Assembly: GCF_964355755.1 (NCBI RefSeq)
Contig: NC_092677.1
Location: forward strand, 6,391,001 to 6,455,000
Direction of reading: 5' to 3'
Length of the DNA stretch: 64,000 nt
Source: Antedon mediterranea
Lineage: Eukaryota > Echinodermata > Crinoidea > Comatulida > Antedonidae
In this document: positions 1 to 12,688 of the stretch, in pieces
Layout of the letters: the number at the start of each line of letters is the position of its first letter
Numbering within the stretch: the stretch's first letter is position 1
The notes under the pieces: generated by a model
Database searches by the model: none
What the model was told of the DNA's origin: nothing
The model's input: the letters and a program-made list of their open reading frames with translations, nothing else
Made by a program: the position numbers and the translations under genes

Positions 1-865
1 TTTGAGTTTAGTTGTGTTTTCACATTCAATCTGCAGCGCCGCTAATAAACGTTGTGCGTATGTAATCAATCATTTTTCTGATTGGTCAGTTAAAAGAAAC
101 GTCGCTCGTGAAATCTAACAAAAAATGTACGCGATGCATTGGTCAATTTTATTTCGTCGAAATTGCTTGTTCAAGTGGTAAATAAGTGTATGCTCACATT
201 TGACGTGAATTCGATACCCCTACAAATTCCAGGAATACTCGCACGCATACTTGATTTTGATACCTTACTGTATGTTTCATATAAAACTCTCACACACACA
301 TTTACATGTAATGTTTTTCCATCCGTTAAATTTTTATGAGACACACAAGGCCAGCTGGATGAGAGAAATGGTGTTTGAATGTTTCTGCGTATTGGTAACT
401 TCTTTAAATTAAGTACCGTATGTTGTTGAAATCGTGGAGCTATTTCATTGATTTATTCCACTAACATAACTTACCCCCCAGAACGTATGATATCGTATTA
501 TGTTAAATATAAATATGATTTCCCATAATAATTGTATTATTTGATTTATATTGTTTTTTATAACTAAGATGTTTCTCTTAAATGCAACTTCCACACTTCA
601 TTTTCGGAATTCTATAATCAAATCAAATACAAATAAATGTTTATTAAAAACACAATTTTGTCCAAAACATTTTGACAATTCTAACAACGTGTTTAACATG
701 TATTGTAATTAACGATGTATTGTCCTCCAAACACATGAAAAATGAAGATTAAACAAAATAAAAATTGAATAGACCATTTCGCAGTTTTAATAAAGTTATT
801 CACTTCCGTAGAAAAAAAATAAACAAAATACAGTTTCCACTTATAAAAAGACAAAATAAACATTA
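1..865. other. AT-rich intergenic DNA
   Basis: No gene or recognisable element is visible. The stretch is AT-rich with short A/T runs and no ORF longer than 66 codons. Confidence 0.6.
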
Positions 866-1030
866 CTGAAAAAAAATGACAATACTGTGGGTGCCCGGTA
901 TCAGTGGCTGGATCTCAATGGAGATACAAAAAAAAAAGCGAAAAGCTAAATTAAAACGATAAAGTAAAATAGCCAGAAAAGTTAGCAGAGCTTTCGGTCA
1001 ACATGCTAGCCCTTCATCAGTGCAAGTGCA
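866..1030 (-). repeat. Dispersed repeat, copy 1, with hammerhead-like core
   Basis: About 150 bp here recur at 1998-2140 in the same orientation with roughly 90% identity. The shared part runs from the GACAATACTGTGGG-like start to the CTAGCCCTTCAT end. Read on the minus strand, 992-1020 contains CTGATGA followed 18 bases later by GAAA, the two core segments of a hammerhead ribozyme. Penelope-like retroelements are known to carry such ribozymes. The stem between the cores is poor in this copy, and stems I and III are not clear, so the call is tentative. Confidence 0.5.
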
Positions 1031-1276
1031 GGAATTTGGATAACGTCATATTATAAGAACTGGCAAGTGCTGCCTGGGTGGACAGGAATAAAAGAAATAC
1101 AACAAAGGAGACAGGGTGGTTAATAGTGGGTGGAGACTGAATAAGATTAGGAAACAAAGAAGGTAGCTTGGTAGAGATATAAAAACTTTTGGAATAGAAC
1201 TATAAAACAGCTTAAATGGTGGTTAACATTGAAACTTAAATTGTGGTAGTCAATGGAATAATATATATATATATAT

Positions 1277-1362
1277 CGTTTCAAAAATTAATTAAATAAT
1301 TTTCAGTGTATCACCGGGCGGTTTGGAATTTATTTCTATGCCTGTTGTGTTTATATATATAT
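1277..1362 (+). repeat. 83-bp direct repeat, copy 1
   Basis: This segment, from TCGTTTCAAAAATTAATT to TGTGTTTATATATAT, is repeated almost perfectly at 1648-1733. The two copies flank the tRNA-like unit at 1541-1612, so the tRNA and its flanks look like part of one duplicated repeat. Confidence 0.8.
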
Positions 1363-1540
1363 AAAAGTATCTCTCGAGATCCCGCTTAGTGAATAAATAT
1401 ACTGAATTATAGATGAGGGCGTATCAATTTGATCTCTGGTGCGCGTGCGTACAACTGAGGACTAGTTGTGTTCCAACCGTACCACGCCGAGAATGTTAAA
1501 GGGTCGTTATCCGATCGAGTTAAAGAACAATAACATGAAA

Positions 1541-1612
1541 GCCCCAGTGGTCTAATGGTTAGGGCAACTGCATATCAAGCAGACGGTCCGAGTTCGAGTC
1601 TCGGTTGGGGCG
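1541..1612 (+). tRNA. tRNA-like gene or tRNA-derived repeat, anticodon loop AUAUCAA
   Basis: The cloverleaf folds by eye. Acceptor GCCCCAG pairs with TTGGGGC, the D arm holds TGGTCTAATGG (A box), the anticodon stem is ACTGC/GCAGA with one A-A mismatch, and the T stem CCGAG/CTCGG encloses TTCGAGT (B box). A T5 run at 1615-1619 could end Pol III transcription. With a standard 7-base loop the anticodon is ATC, which would read Asp GAU; animal tRNA-Asp normally uses GTC. Because the unit sits inside a repeat and a reverse-strand copy of its 3' half lies at 1819-1845, it may be a pseudogene or SINE head rather than a working tRNA. Confidence 0.6.
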
Positions 1613-1720
1613 ACTTTTTCTCATTCTCCCAGATTTCCTCATCTTTATCGTTTCAAAAATTAATTAAATAATTTTCAGTGTATCACCGGGCGGTTTGGAA
1701 TTTATTTCTATGCCTGTTGT

Positions 1721-1778
<58 letters not shown>

Positions 1779-2181
1779 AAACGATAAAGATGAGGAAATC
1801 TGTGAGAATGAGAAAAAGTCGCCCCAACCGAGACTCGAACTCAGACTAAACTTATCATTAATTACAAATACATCTTTACATGGTGTATACGTAACGACAA
1901 ACATTAGATTATTCTTCACAATTAAATAGTGAGTCTTTAGAATTAATGTTCTTTGCCTGATTTGTTTATATATATATATATAAATCCAAAGGCAAATTAC
2001 TGAAAAAATGACAATGCTGTGGGTATCAGTGGCTGGATCTCAATGGAGATACAAAAATAAAAAGCGAAAAGCTAAATCAAAACGATAAAGTAAACAGCCA
2101 GAAAAGTTAGCAGAGCTTTCGGGCAACACTAGCCCTTCATATATATATATATATATATACAGACAGTACTGTCTGCAGATT

Positions 2182-2269
<88 letters not shown>

Positions 2270-2470
2270 AATCTGCAGACAGTACTGTTTCGATCTTATA
2301 TAGCCTATGTGATGCATTTCATTTTCTACAGTAAGTATAACCATGTTCAACCTCACGTTTTGACAAGACTCACTATTTAATTGTGAAGAATAATCTAATG
2401 TTTGTCGTTACGTATACACCATGTAAAGATGTACAGTATTTGTAATTAATGATAAGTTTAGTCTGGCATA
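1600..2470. repeat. Nested inverted repeat with (TA)n tracts
   Basis: Three inverted pairs are visible. 1600-1660 matches 1778-1845 (the tRNA 3' half and flank). 1845-1935 matches 2370-2465. 2159-2183 matches 2266-2289 on either side of a long (TA)n. TA microsatellites lie at 1723-1773, 2139-2159 and 2184-2266. A 16-bp perfect palindrome CAGACAGTACTGTCTG is at 2160-2175. A second copy of the 866-1015 repeat is embedded at 1998-2138, and its hammerhead-like minus-strand core has a perfect GGGC/GCCC stem. The short ORFs here are TA-repeat artefacts. Confidence 0.8.
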
Positions 2471-2479
2471 CAAATTAAG

Positions 2480-4240
2480 TATTATCGTTATTCTAACAAC
2501 AGGTGCCATTTCGCACCTTATCAATAATCTATCAATTAATCAGTTACAACGAGACATACGGATAATTTTAGAGCTTTGACGTCAGGAGTTGACTTTTGAC
2601 AAAATTACCACGGCTATTTTCTGACGTATTTACGACAAAACGTCAAGTGCTCTTGCTCGTTTTTGCAAGGAGACCTTTTATGTTCAGAAGTATAATTAAA
2701 GTTGTGTTGTATAATCAATTGATCTTTAAATTGCATACATTAAGAAAATTAGCGTGGTCATTATTTGGAATAATTTACGTACAAATAACATGGTACATTT
2801 CGTAAATAAAATATGTATGTTTAATACTAATTCTCAATTTACTTATGGATTTACCGAGGAGAAATTCGGATATGAAAAATAATTGGATTCCGTTTCAATC
2901 GTGTACCCTCTTCTTTGAAGATGGTTCAACGTCTCGTCCGGTAGACTAGACAATTAGATTAGGTCTAAATCATGTTACTGTATATCACAAACAATAATAT
3001 ACGACAACCGGAACGTTGCCAAACGATAATTCCGTCAGACCGAGTGTGTAGCTCTTAAAATAATTTGTTGCCATTCGTCAATGTCAATTGTTAATTTTCA
3101 TTCCTTATTTTTTGAATTAAAAGATCACTAAATATTCTTTTTATAGAAGCACTTATATCGTTGAAGCACTCTAAAAAGATATTTTCTTGATGTTAACATT
3201 CAAACGACATTACATAAACACGTAATAATCAAAATATTTTTAAACTATTAACATTAATTCCTCTGCATAAAATATGAAATACTGTGGAATGATTAACAGA
3301 TGGTGTAAATGATGGTTATTTACACATAACGACTGACAAGTAATCAAACAAAATTAATCGAAAAAACTAATGAATATTATAACCAGATCCTTGCGGGGAC
3401 AAGGTGTTCATACACACTTCATTGCAATTTAAACACAATACTATAGTGACGGAGGGTCAGGGCAGGGGCGCCGCAAACTATAGCCACAATATCATCATAG
3501 GCACACAGCTCTCATCCGCCATAGCCATGGTGGTAGAACATGTTTTCTAGGTAAGTAACTTAAAACTGGATGTCCATCCAGTACATCAGCTCGCGTGTCC
3601 GCGTGCATTCTAGTGCATCTTCGGGAAAGCGCTTGTCGTGGAAAGACGAATAAGCACAGTTTGAGTTATATTGTTGTGTAGCATCCTGTCCATTGCGCTT
3701 TAAGACAATTTTATAAAACGCAATATAAATACGCATCTATCATGACGATTGTAGTGTGTGTTCAAGTGTTTTTTTTTCAAGCATTCTGTTACTGTTCGAT
3801 TGAGCGAAGAAGCTTTTGATGATTGCAAACCTGGTCAGATGCAACTACAGTACATAATTGTGTTCTTGAGATGAAAACAAGCCTTGGGTGTTAGGAGATA
3901 ATTTCCGCGAGCGTCAACTAATACGTGACTAATTAGACGTGACTGCATAAACGTTCAATTAAAGGTGGTAGCTCAAGTAACAGTGTGCGATTAGCTAGTA
4001 CTAGTAGTATGGAAAACCTACGCAACCACGATCGTCCGTACACATGACAAGCCTTGCATAAATTCCTATACTCAGTGGCCTAATTGGTTAGCCAACTTTA
4101 TATGGGTTAATCATATATTCTGGTTCATAGGTAGAGTGTTTTATATGCGTATTAAACCACCTGAAGAAATAGAATTTGCTTCTGATTTGATATTAGATTA
4201 CCTAGAGATTCGTATGATCTATTTGAAGATAATGTTACAA
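2480..4240. other. Intergenic DNA
   Basis: I see no gene or repeat. A GC-richer patch at 3450-3660 has no supported reading frame. Confidence 0.5.
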
Positions 4241-4242
4241 AT

Positions 4243-4640
4243 TTACAAATAACTTAACAAAACAGTTAAGATATCGGATGCATTATTTGTACCTGATTTA
4301 AATTTGTAAGCAGGTAATTTGTCACAAGCACCATATATCATTCTAGGAAACTAATTTTATCAAAACGCTTCACAATGTTATTAATGTTCTCTGTGCGTAC
4401 ATACAGAGCATAATAATATGATGGCGCTAGTTACAATCAACAAATTACTTTAAAAAAACAGTTATCGGTCGGATGCATTATTTGTACCTGATTTATATTT
4501 GTAAGCAGGTAATTTGTCACAAGCACCATGTCATAATATCATTCTAGGAAGCTAATTTTATCCAAACGCTTCACAATGTTATTAATGCGCTCTGTGCGTA
4601 CATACAGAGCATAGTGATATGATGGCGCTAGTTACAATCC
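4243..4640. repeat. Tandem duplication, about 194-bp period, two copies
   Basis: GGATGCATTATTTGTACCTG occurs at 4277 and again at 4471. Similarity continues through GTAAGCAGGTAATTTGTCAC and GCGTACATACAGAGCAT to GATGGCGCTAGTTACAATC in both copies. The copies differ by scattered substitutions and small indels, so the duplication is not recent. Confidence 0.85.
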
Positions 4641-7600
4641 GTTTTGGGTGATTGAATATTATTGAATGGCGTATGCATAAACGGATATTTTTCGTTCACT
4701 GCTTCGTTCAGTGATGCGGCATGCTACTGTAACAAGCCAGTACGAATGAATTTAGATTGTCGTTGTTTTAGACTAGAGGATGTAGCAGATAACAAATACT
4801 CTCTCCCTTAAAGGTCCCTTCCTTAGCTGCCACGAAGGATCATTCGCCTGTCCACAACAGATAGATCAACACAATTATTTTTTCGCGGATGATATGAGCA
4901 TCAGAGTTCATATATCCGTTTTATACTCACAACTAAAATTGTCGAGAAGGGCCCTAAGCCATGTGTAGTACCTGTAACATAGGACTATTTATGACATCAG
5001 CAAGTCCACTGACTACGCGTTGGATTGATCATAAGCAAACCTCGACGTGCACATGGCGTAATTCATTTATGGATCATGTCTTATGTGACTCCTATTATAC
5101 AATAAAATGTTATTATATTGAAGGTTCCTAGACAATCATTTTCACTATCATTGACTCGTCTACTTTTACATCAATATAGAAATGTATTGTATGTAATTAG
5201 GTCCTTTTGATGAGTATACATTTTACCTTTTAACCACAATACACAAGATATAAAACAAGGTCGATAATGTATATAAAATAATGCAATAAAATAGCCAAGG
5301 TAAACAACTCATATACCTTAAGTATCTGTTCAGACCTATCGAATCATGTCATTCGTATCGTACATTAATAGTCGATTTTCGTAAGGTTTCATGTCTAACA
5401 ATAAGAAACTGCAATACTGTTTCTTGCCGAGCGACATCACACGACGTGTATCACTGTGAATAGTGTGCAATAATAGGCCTAAATACGTTAATTCCAATAT
5501 TCATTAAAAGTCAATTAAAGTGATTTATATACAATGTGCCTAAATAGGTTAGACCGTGAACTGTTTCTCAACTCACCACCATCGTCTAGATGTTTTGTTT
5601 CGACTTTTTTTTTAATATAGCAGTATAATATGCAGTAGCTAATTTTCGTTGTTATTAACATTGGAACGTATTAAAAATTGTGTTTCTTAATACCAGACAT
5701 CAATATCTTTTCTATCAAATTACCAGAGCCAGAATTCCTAGCTGACACGGATTTTGATTGTGAGACACTTAGAGGCGACAACGATGAAATTAACTTTTTG
5801 TTTTTCGCCGAATTAAAGATTAATTAGGTGTTTAATTTATACTGATTTATACAATTGTTCTATGATGACGTGTAATTTTAGATGCTGTTATTGTGCGTGT
5901 ATGGTTTGGATTGAGTCTATTTATTTTTGTTGTCGAATTAATGAATCGCCCAATTACATTTGGTCGGAAAAGGTACTGTAAATGAACAGCCGATTCTCAG
6001 TACGGTATTTAGGCAAATTCCTTGATACGGCATATATTATGTGTTTCATATGCGCCGCATTGATGCCCATGAAATGTTTCTTTACTTTTTTTGACCTTTG
6101 AACTTTCTCTTGTACCTTTTCCTACTCTGCGCAATCATAAATGTCGCTTGTCATTGGTCAACTCGTTTGCATTGCGCTTACGTCGTCGGGTTACGTCCAG
6201 CTAGAATGGGAGAATTCCGATTACGTGCCTGAATGAATTGATACATGGAATTTGAATGTTTTTTATAGTCTTTTAAAGTGTTTATGACAGTTAATATAGT
6301 AGACAGTTGTTAAAATTCTCCAAAGTCACTCAATGACATTGAATTTGAACGTTTCATTTGAAATACTTATTATGATACTACATGGTTTTAAGATAGATGT
6401 ATCAAAACATAACAGCGCACAACATGATTATCAATACCAAAGGTCTCCATGGAGAATTGTTGTACACTTGATATATCTATTCAATGTGTTTATACAGTAT
6501 GATTGAATGCTCTATGGATTATATGCACGCTGATTTATCACAACTTGTATTCCCTTAATAAATACTTTCGACAAAATGATGAAGCGAATTCTTTCCTTAG
6601 GAGTGGAGTCATATTTACTTGTTTTTAGTTGTCAATAATTATTAACAATTTGTATAGTATTTGAATCGAAAATTGTCTCTTCCTGATCTGAGTGTGACTG
6701 ACGAGGGTCCTAATTTCATTCGTTTGGTGACGATTAAAATTAAATTTACTTTGTTTTGCTACCCGTCGTTATTTGAGTAGGCTATACCATTCTTTGATGC
6801 CAATACCTGCTTTTGGGTTTTCAGTGTACAGTACTAGACTGTACTCGCCACCATTGATTTTATTACTGTCATGGGCTTTCAGTTTGATATCAGTACGCTT
6901 CCAACCCGTTATTGACTTTCATTACCCGTCCGTAAGAGAAGGGAAGAGATAAGTTTAACTACTCCATGATAAGACTTGAAATAAGACTTTGTTTATATGT
7001 TGATCATCTTGTGTAGGCCTACATGTTTGTCTTGTGAACCTCTGAGGGTCCCTAATGATCAGCAATTGCTGGATGGATCACCAAAAAATGGTAAACAAAA
7101 AATCGTCTTTGAATCCAATACCGACTGAGGATTTCACGTTGGATACCATGTGTATTGTGTACAGTGTCATCTCAACATTTCTTCATGCATCGTACTATAG
7201 TAATCGGCTATATAGATTTATCAATAAGATACAATTTCCAACAATTTACGTCCTTCATTTCAGTGCCGTTTTGCCTTAACTTAATAGGGTCAATTTAATG
7301 TGTACAAAGGTGTACGGCACGAAGGTGATTATAAAAATAATGCATTGTATATTTTACGAGCTTTCTCCATTATTTTCTACAAAGTGCATTGATTAAAACA
7401 TTATGTAAACGACTTTTGCGATGAGATAATGATAATTGGAAAAACAAGTTGAGGATGACATTACGTAAATTAAAATGTTAGGCTGATAATACTTGAGATG
7501 AGCAAGCCGGATTACAATTAACGTATCTCATTAAAAATGAATAACAACAAATATATCTCTACCATTGTTACATGTTTGATGTTGATACATTGCGTGTCTC

Positions 7601-10600
7601 TTTTCATTTAGATTGATAGACCTGTTAAAGTACCAATCAATAGTGGGTTGTGTATACAATAGAAATATAAGATTACAATTGCCATAACAATTGATAGTGA
7701 TTTATAAAATTATGTACCTTTATTTGTAACATAATACTATAATTCTGCGTTCTTAAATATGGGTTTCATATAAAGGCTTTCAAACCACGAGACTGATTCT
7801 TTTTTTATTAGTAATTTTGGCCTTCGGCCCATATTACATAAGTTGAACAACATTTTTTTTCTAGACGGTCCTTTCTTAAAATAATGTAATTCATCCTCAA
7901 TTTATCTCAATTTCTTTCTATCTATAGCTATATGTAGGCTACGTGTTGAAAAAACATTTTCACCTTACTTCTATCTAAACCTGAAATTTATGTCTATCTT
8001 TCTACACCGATCGTCAAAAATTGTGCAGAAAAGTAAGATTGTAAAATAGTTTCATCACAAAACCCCTGCAGGTTATATCGGACCATGGATTCGCATAATA
8101 ATCGCCCGAAATTTCTGTGGCACATATAACTTTCATATTAGTGTTGTATTGCGTAATCACAAGTTGGAAACGACGACGCAATAATGCTGCAAACAACGCA
8201 GGTTTGATTTCACGCAGACGGGGGAAAACAAAATTATTGGAAGGTCATTTGCTTATGTTGCATAGGTTGCGTCGCTAGGGGGGACCAAGCGGGTACGGTT
8301 CCGATTGCAACGACGTAGGCACAACGCACCGACCAATGACAAGCGAAAGTTTATTTGCTTGTGACAATTGCTGACCTTTTTGTGCTGCGTCAAGTGGCCG
8401 CCTAGGCTTTGTGTGGAGTGCTGTCACCAAGGCGGTGCTCTGTCGTCTGCTGGTCCCAGCAGGAGGAGATGAACCAGTACAGTACAGAACAAAAGGTGCA
8501 CTTGGTTCGGTGGACACGATCAAATCAACTTATTCTACAACTAAAAGTAAATGGTCAAGGGAGAGCGCTGGGCTTATGGTGTCGATGTTGTAGCTATGGT
8601 GTACGACGATTTATTAACCGCTCGATCATTCCACCAGTAAAAGTAAACATGAAAGTATATTGTGTATGATTATCTCCAAATTTGTTTTTGTTTGCACAAG
8701 TAAAATGAAAAACATAATTTAGATCGTTTGTGTACATAGTTTATTATTAGATACTGTTGATTTGTCCCAGGCAAATACGAATTTCCATAGTAACCGGGTA
8801 TTTATTATGCAGTATGTGAATACGAACGTGCCTGTATTACAGCCCTGTGTTCCTAAATTGTTATTAATGTATTACTTTATATACCCAATAACTGTTCTAA
8901 TTCAGCTTTCCATATTAGCTTTTACTATGTTAAATAATAATTAAATTTACACTTGGGTGCGCACATTGTGAAACCCCATTGCGTTTTTAATTGGTATTTA
9001 AAAAGAAAGGAAGAGTAGTAGTAGAAAGGTAAAGTAGAAACAATTTAGAAGAACATGAGGTAAATGAACGCTTTTTTTGCAATCTAATGAACGGAATGTT
9101 CACGTTAGTGTGAAGACTCCCATTTGATGTCACGGTAATGTTCCTTGTCTATTTGAAAATTCAAACAGTAAACAAACATGCAATTATGAATAAAACAATG
9201 AAATAGTTACATCTCAAATCTATAAAACTAAGCGCAAATGAAGCGTACTGCCGCCCACGGACAGCAATTAACTACATGAGGTGTTCAAGTTCAAGTGCGT
9301 GCGGGGGTTGCGCGGCAACGACAACATTCTTGTTCCAATAATCACAAAGCTCCTCAATCCCATTATTCAAAAGTCAATTAAACACTTGTTCCTTGTAATG
9401 TATCTTGAAACGTAAATTATTTTCTCTTGAAAAAAAAAATACATTCGTCATCAAATTTCTTTAGTTATAATATGAGCTCTTTAAATTATATCGATGTAAA
9501 CAGTATACTCATAATCGAGTAATAATATATAAGATTAAAATATAGTTCCTCGATCGTATATTAGAAAATCACTAATAGCATTCATTTTTATTCGCTTAAA
9601 CTTTTATGAACCCACGTCACTCGGTAACCATTCAAATTAGAAGAGTACTTCACTTTATTCGTTTATTTCGAAATTTGTTCAGTCGATTTCCGTATTTGCA
9701 TATATAAATAATTGGTTAGGCCTGATTTTGATTTGTTATAAATTTTTTTTTATTATGTTATAGGGGTGCGTGAACTACCCAAGCCTATGACTAGGCCACC
9801 ACGTAGGCCCTTGTCCACCCTTCTATTTAGTTACGTCGGCCTAGGCCTATACAAGAAATACGGCAGACTGTACTGCCTGCCCAACACAATGGAAGTCGCA
9901 GTACGACGCCTGCGATAATACAAGTGGGTATTTGGTTTGTAGGCCTATTGTATAGGTTGCTACAAGGAACTGATAACTGCAGTATTTGTATACTCAAAGT
10001 AAAATAGATCGTATTGAAGCGTTTATAAACATTTATAACTTGGCGTACCTATATCGTCGAGTTCCTCGCCCTCTTGTTGACCAATCAGACGAAAGAAACT
10101 GTTGAATAATAAATGATTTCCTATTTAAGATTAAATCCTTTCCTGCTGCTTCAATCAATAATATTGTGTTACATAACAATTCACCCCTCTGGGTATAAGT
10201 TGCTTTACATAATCAAGTCCCTCTGGGTATAAAGGATTATTATTCATCTTATCCATTAATTATATCAGTTAATTATGATTATATATTCCGCTGTTATTTA
10301 TTAACGCAAACAGATTACGAATACCAGTCCTAATGTATATGTTTATATAAGTATACTTGGAAGCCCCTGCGCCAAATTAATTGGGTTATAGTAACCCAGC
10401 CTCGTTTATATTATATACGTTGCATTATTTATTAGTTAGAGTTAAAATATTCTAATATTCTGTACTATTCAACTGACGTTTGTATAAATGATGTATTTTA
10501 AAAATGTGTAATTAGAGTACGTTGTACGTTTCATTGTTATTTTGTAATTGGAATTACAATCACAGAAAATGTCTATGCTGATTTAGATTTTTCTTGACTA

Positions 10601-10860
10601 AATATGAACTTGAATTGAATTGATTGGAAGACCGCCACCAAGTCATGTAGGCCTACGCGCTTGTAGCGGTGTTAGTCATTGCAGAATGACCGTACACTCA
10701 CGTGCTATGCAGTAGGGTGATGATCCCGATCCACTACCGGCACTCCCTATTTTACCTTTAAAGCTTAGTTTCTAACTAGGACCCAAACGTAAAGACGTAG
10801 TGAGCTGACCAATGACAAGCGACAGTTTTGAGATGATAATCCATCACAAAATATCTTCCC
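4641..10860. other. Long intergenic stretch with repeat fragments
   Basis: No supported gene. Fragments near 6130-6215, 8285-8390 and 10795-10830 share motifs such as CCAATGACAAGCGA and TCGCTTGTCATTGGTCAA with the inverted-repeat elements at 18939-19050 and 34557-34693, so they are probably decayed copies of that family. The ORFs of 60-86 codons around 8.0-8.7 kb resemble nothing I know. Confidence 0.5.
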
Positions 10861-10865
10861 TTTTA

Positions 10866-11292
10866 CGCTTACTATGGAAGGCAATAACCGCCAAAAATAC
10901 AATTACAAACATACAATATATTCGTGGAAATATACAACGTACACGCAGAAACGTACAACATACTCGCAGAAACGTACAACGTACTCGCAGAAACGTACAA
11001 CGTACTCGCAGAAACATACAACGTATTTTCATCCTAAATGTTCATGGACGATTCCATAGTTATTTTCTGCGCATTCATTTTCGCGACTTCGTTGTACGTT
11101 TTTGTGTTTGTCTGTTTCAGCGAATACGTTGTACGTTTTTGTGAATGTCTTTTTGTTGTCCTTTTCTTCAAGTACGTTGTATGTTCCTGCGAGTACGGTT
11201 TACGTTTCTGCGAGTACGTTGTATATTTCCACGAATATATTGTATGTTTGTAATTGTATTTTTGGCGGTGATTGCCTTCCATAGCTTACGCC
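10866..11292. mobile_element. Foldback element with internal 21-bp repeats
   Basis: The left end, ACTATGGAAGGCAATAACCG at about 10871, is the inverted match of GGCGGTGATTGCCTTCCATA at about 11263. The palindromic match extends inward through ATATATTCGTGGAAATATAC for most of the element. Inside the left arm, a 21-bp unit AAACGTACAACGTACTCGCAG repeats four to five times (about 10935-11025); degenerate inverted units occupy the right arm. The 21-bp period is a multiple of three, which keeps several frames open and explains the overlapping 60-110 codon ORFs. I read it as a non-autonomous foldback transposon. Confidence 0.75.
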
Positions 11293-11816
11293 ATTGTTGA
11301 ATTTTTACATTACTGATATTGTTACCACGTCTTGTAATCTGAAAGAGCATTTTATCCATAAAAATAAGTCACTTAGAACATAATGACTCTCATTCGTCCA
11401 TTTTATATCTTTTAAACTCATCGAATGACGTTTCACTGAGACGTAATTATTTTTAATATACCAACAAATTCCCTTGATATCACGTGTATGAGATGCATAC
11501 AATACATGGTTGAAAATAAGTTATAGGAAAATGCGGTCCACTTTGCATGTAATAACATAATTTTACCTGGTAATGTATATATGTGCTACATGTCCAAACA
11601 CAAACGTCATTTGAATCTACCACTTAATATAACATAAATTATAATTCAGTCAGTATTCTAAAGATGCTTATGCCGACATAAATAGTACTACTACTACTCC
11701 TATTTACGCGTAAACAATTGTAATATAAGGCCTAAGCTAACATTGGTAGCTCCTTGGTAGGAACGTTTCGAAGCGTATCCGCGCATACGCTGCTTGTTTC
11801 TATTTCGAATCCATAC

Positions 11817-12231
11817 ATCATACCAAAGAACTTATAACACAAGAATCTCCTGTTCGTCCGAAGCGCGTAACAATTTCGAAAGGCATAGAATAGAGCTAAT
11901 GGGTGGTGCCATTGTGAGCCATGGAGTAGGGCACCCGCATCAAATTAGAAAGTCAAAATCATAGAAGGGATCTGCTAATACTCTAGGGGGGATAGAGTAA
12001 TTGACTGAGGAGTAGGGCGCCCGCATCAAATTAGAAAGTCAAAATCATAGAGGGGATCTGCTAATACTCTAGGGGGAAGAGTAATTGACTTCCTAGTTTG
12101 GAGGGGGCGCTGCTCCATGCTGTGAAATGGCGTCGCCCAGTTTGACCTTTTAACCCTGTACTTCCGATACTGTGTTTTGAATGCAAATTAAAGAACAGGA
12201 GATCCTTGTGTTATAAGTTCTTTGATCATAC
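11817..12231. mobile_element. MITE with 32-bp TIRs and 7-bp target duplication
   Basis: The terminal inverted repeats are 11824-11855 and 12193-12224, starting CAAAGAACTTATAACACAAG on each strand, with one mismatch in 32. They are flanked exactly by ATCATAC at 11817-11823 and 12225-12231, the expected target-site duplication. The interior carries a tandem duplication of about 85 bp (11924-12010 and 12011-12095, each with CCCGCATCAAATTAGAAAGT). It encodes no protein, so it is non-autonomous. The superfamily is not assigned. Confidence 0.85.
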
Positions 12232-12685
12232 ATATCATACATAAAGACATACAGACCTAAAATGAAAAATAAAAACCAGAGAAAGAACAAAGGAAAAATA
12301 TTTGATGATGAATTTAAGACACCCGAATTAATCCTAAAAAAAAAGAATTAGTTTCCATTGGGGTCCGAGTAAAATATCACAAGGCACAAACAACGTTGAA
12401 AATGAAAGTATGAAATTAATAGAGATATTAAAACACAAATCTTTTTTTTTTAACACGGCGATTACTATAAATTACAGTAAAATTATCTCGGGGAGATATC
12501 CATGTAACCATTTTGGATTGTATGTGTGAATCGGTTAAGTAAGATCTCTTCTTACGATTGCCAGTATTATTAGTGTCGTTGAGTCTAGAGGATTGTGTAT
12601 TAATGCAGTATGCGAAACAATGGGATCAAACGAATAATGCATACGTGTTCTTATCTAAAGCTCTATCAAAATATTTTGGAAAAAA
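12232..12685. other. Intergenic DNA
   Basis: AT-rich, with no gene or repeat that I can see. Confidence 0.5.
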
Positions 12686-12688
12686 AAA

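Noticed and set aside
1678-2380. ORFs rich in Tyr-Ile repeats
   Set aside because: They translate (TA)n microsatellites.
8275-8669. Cluster of short ORFs on both strands near 8.3-8.7 kb
   Set aside because: Overlapping on both strands, no domain, partly within a MITE-like fragment.
10812-11359. Overlapping ORFs with RTTYSQK repeats on both strands
   Set aside because: Product of the 21-bp repeats and palindromic structure of the foldback element.
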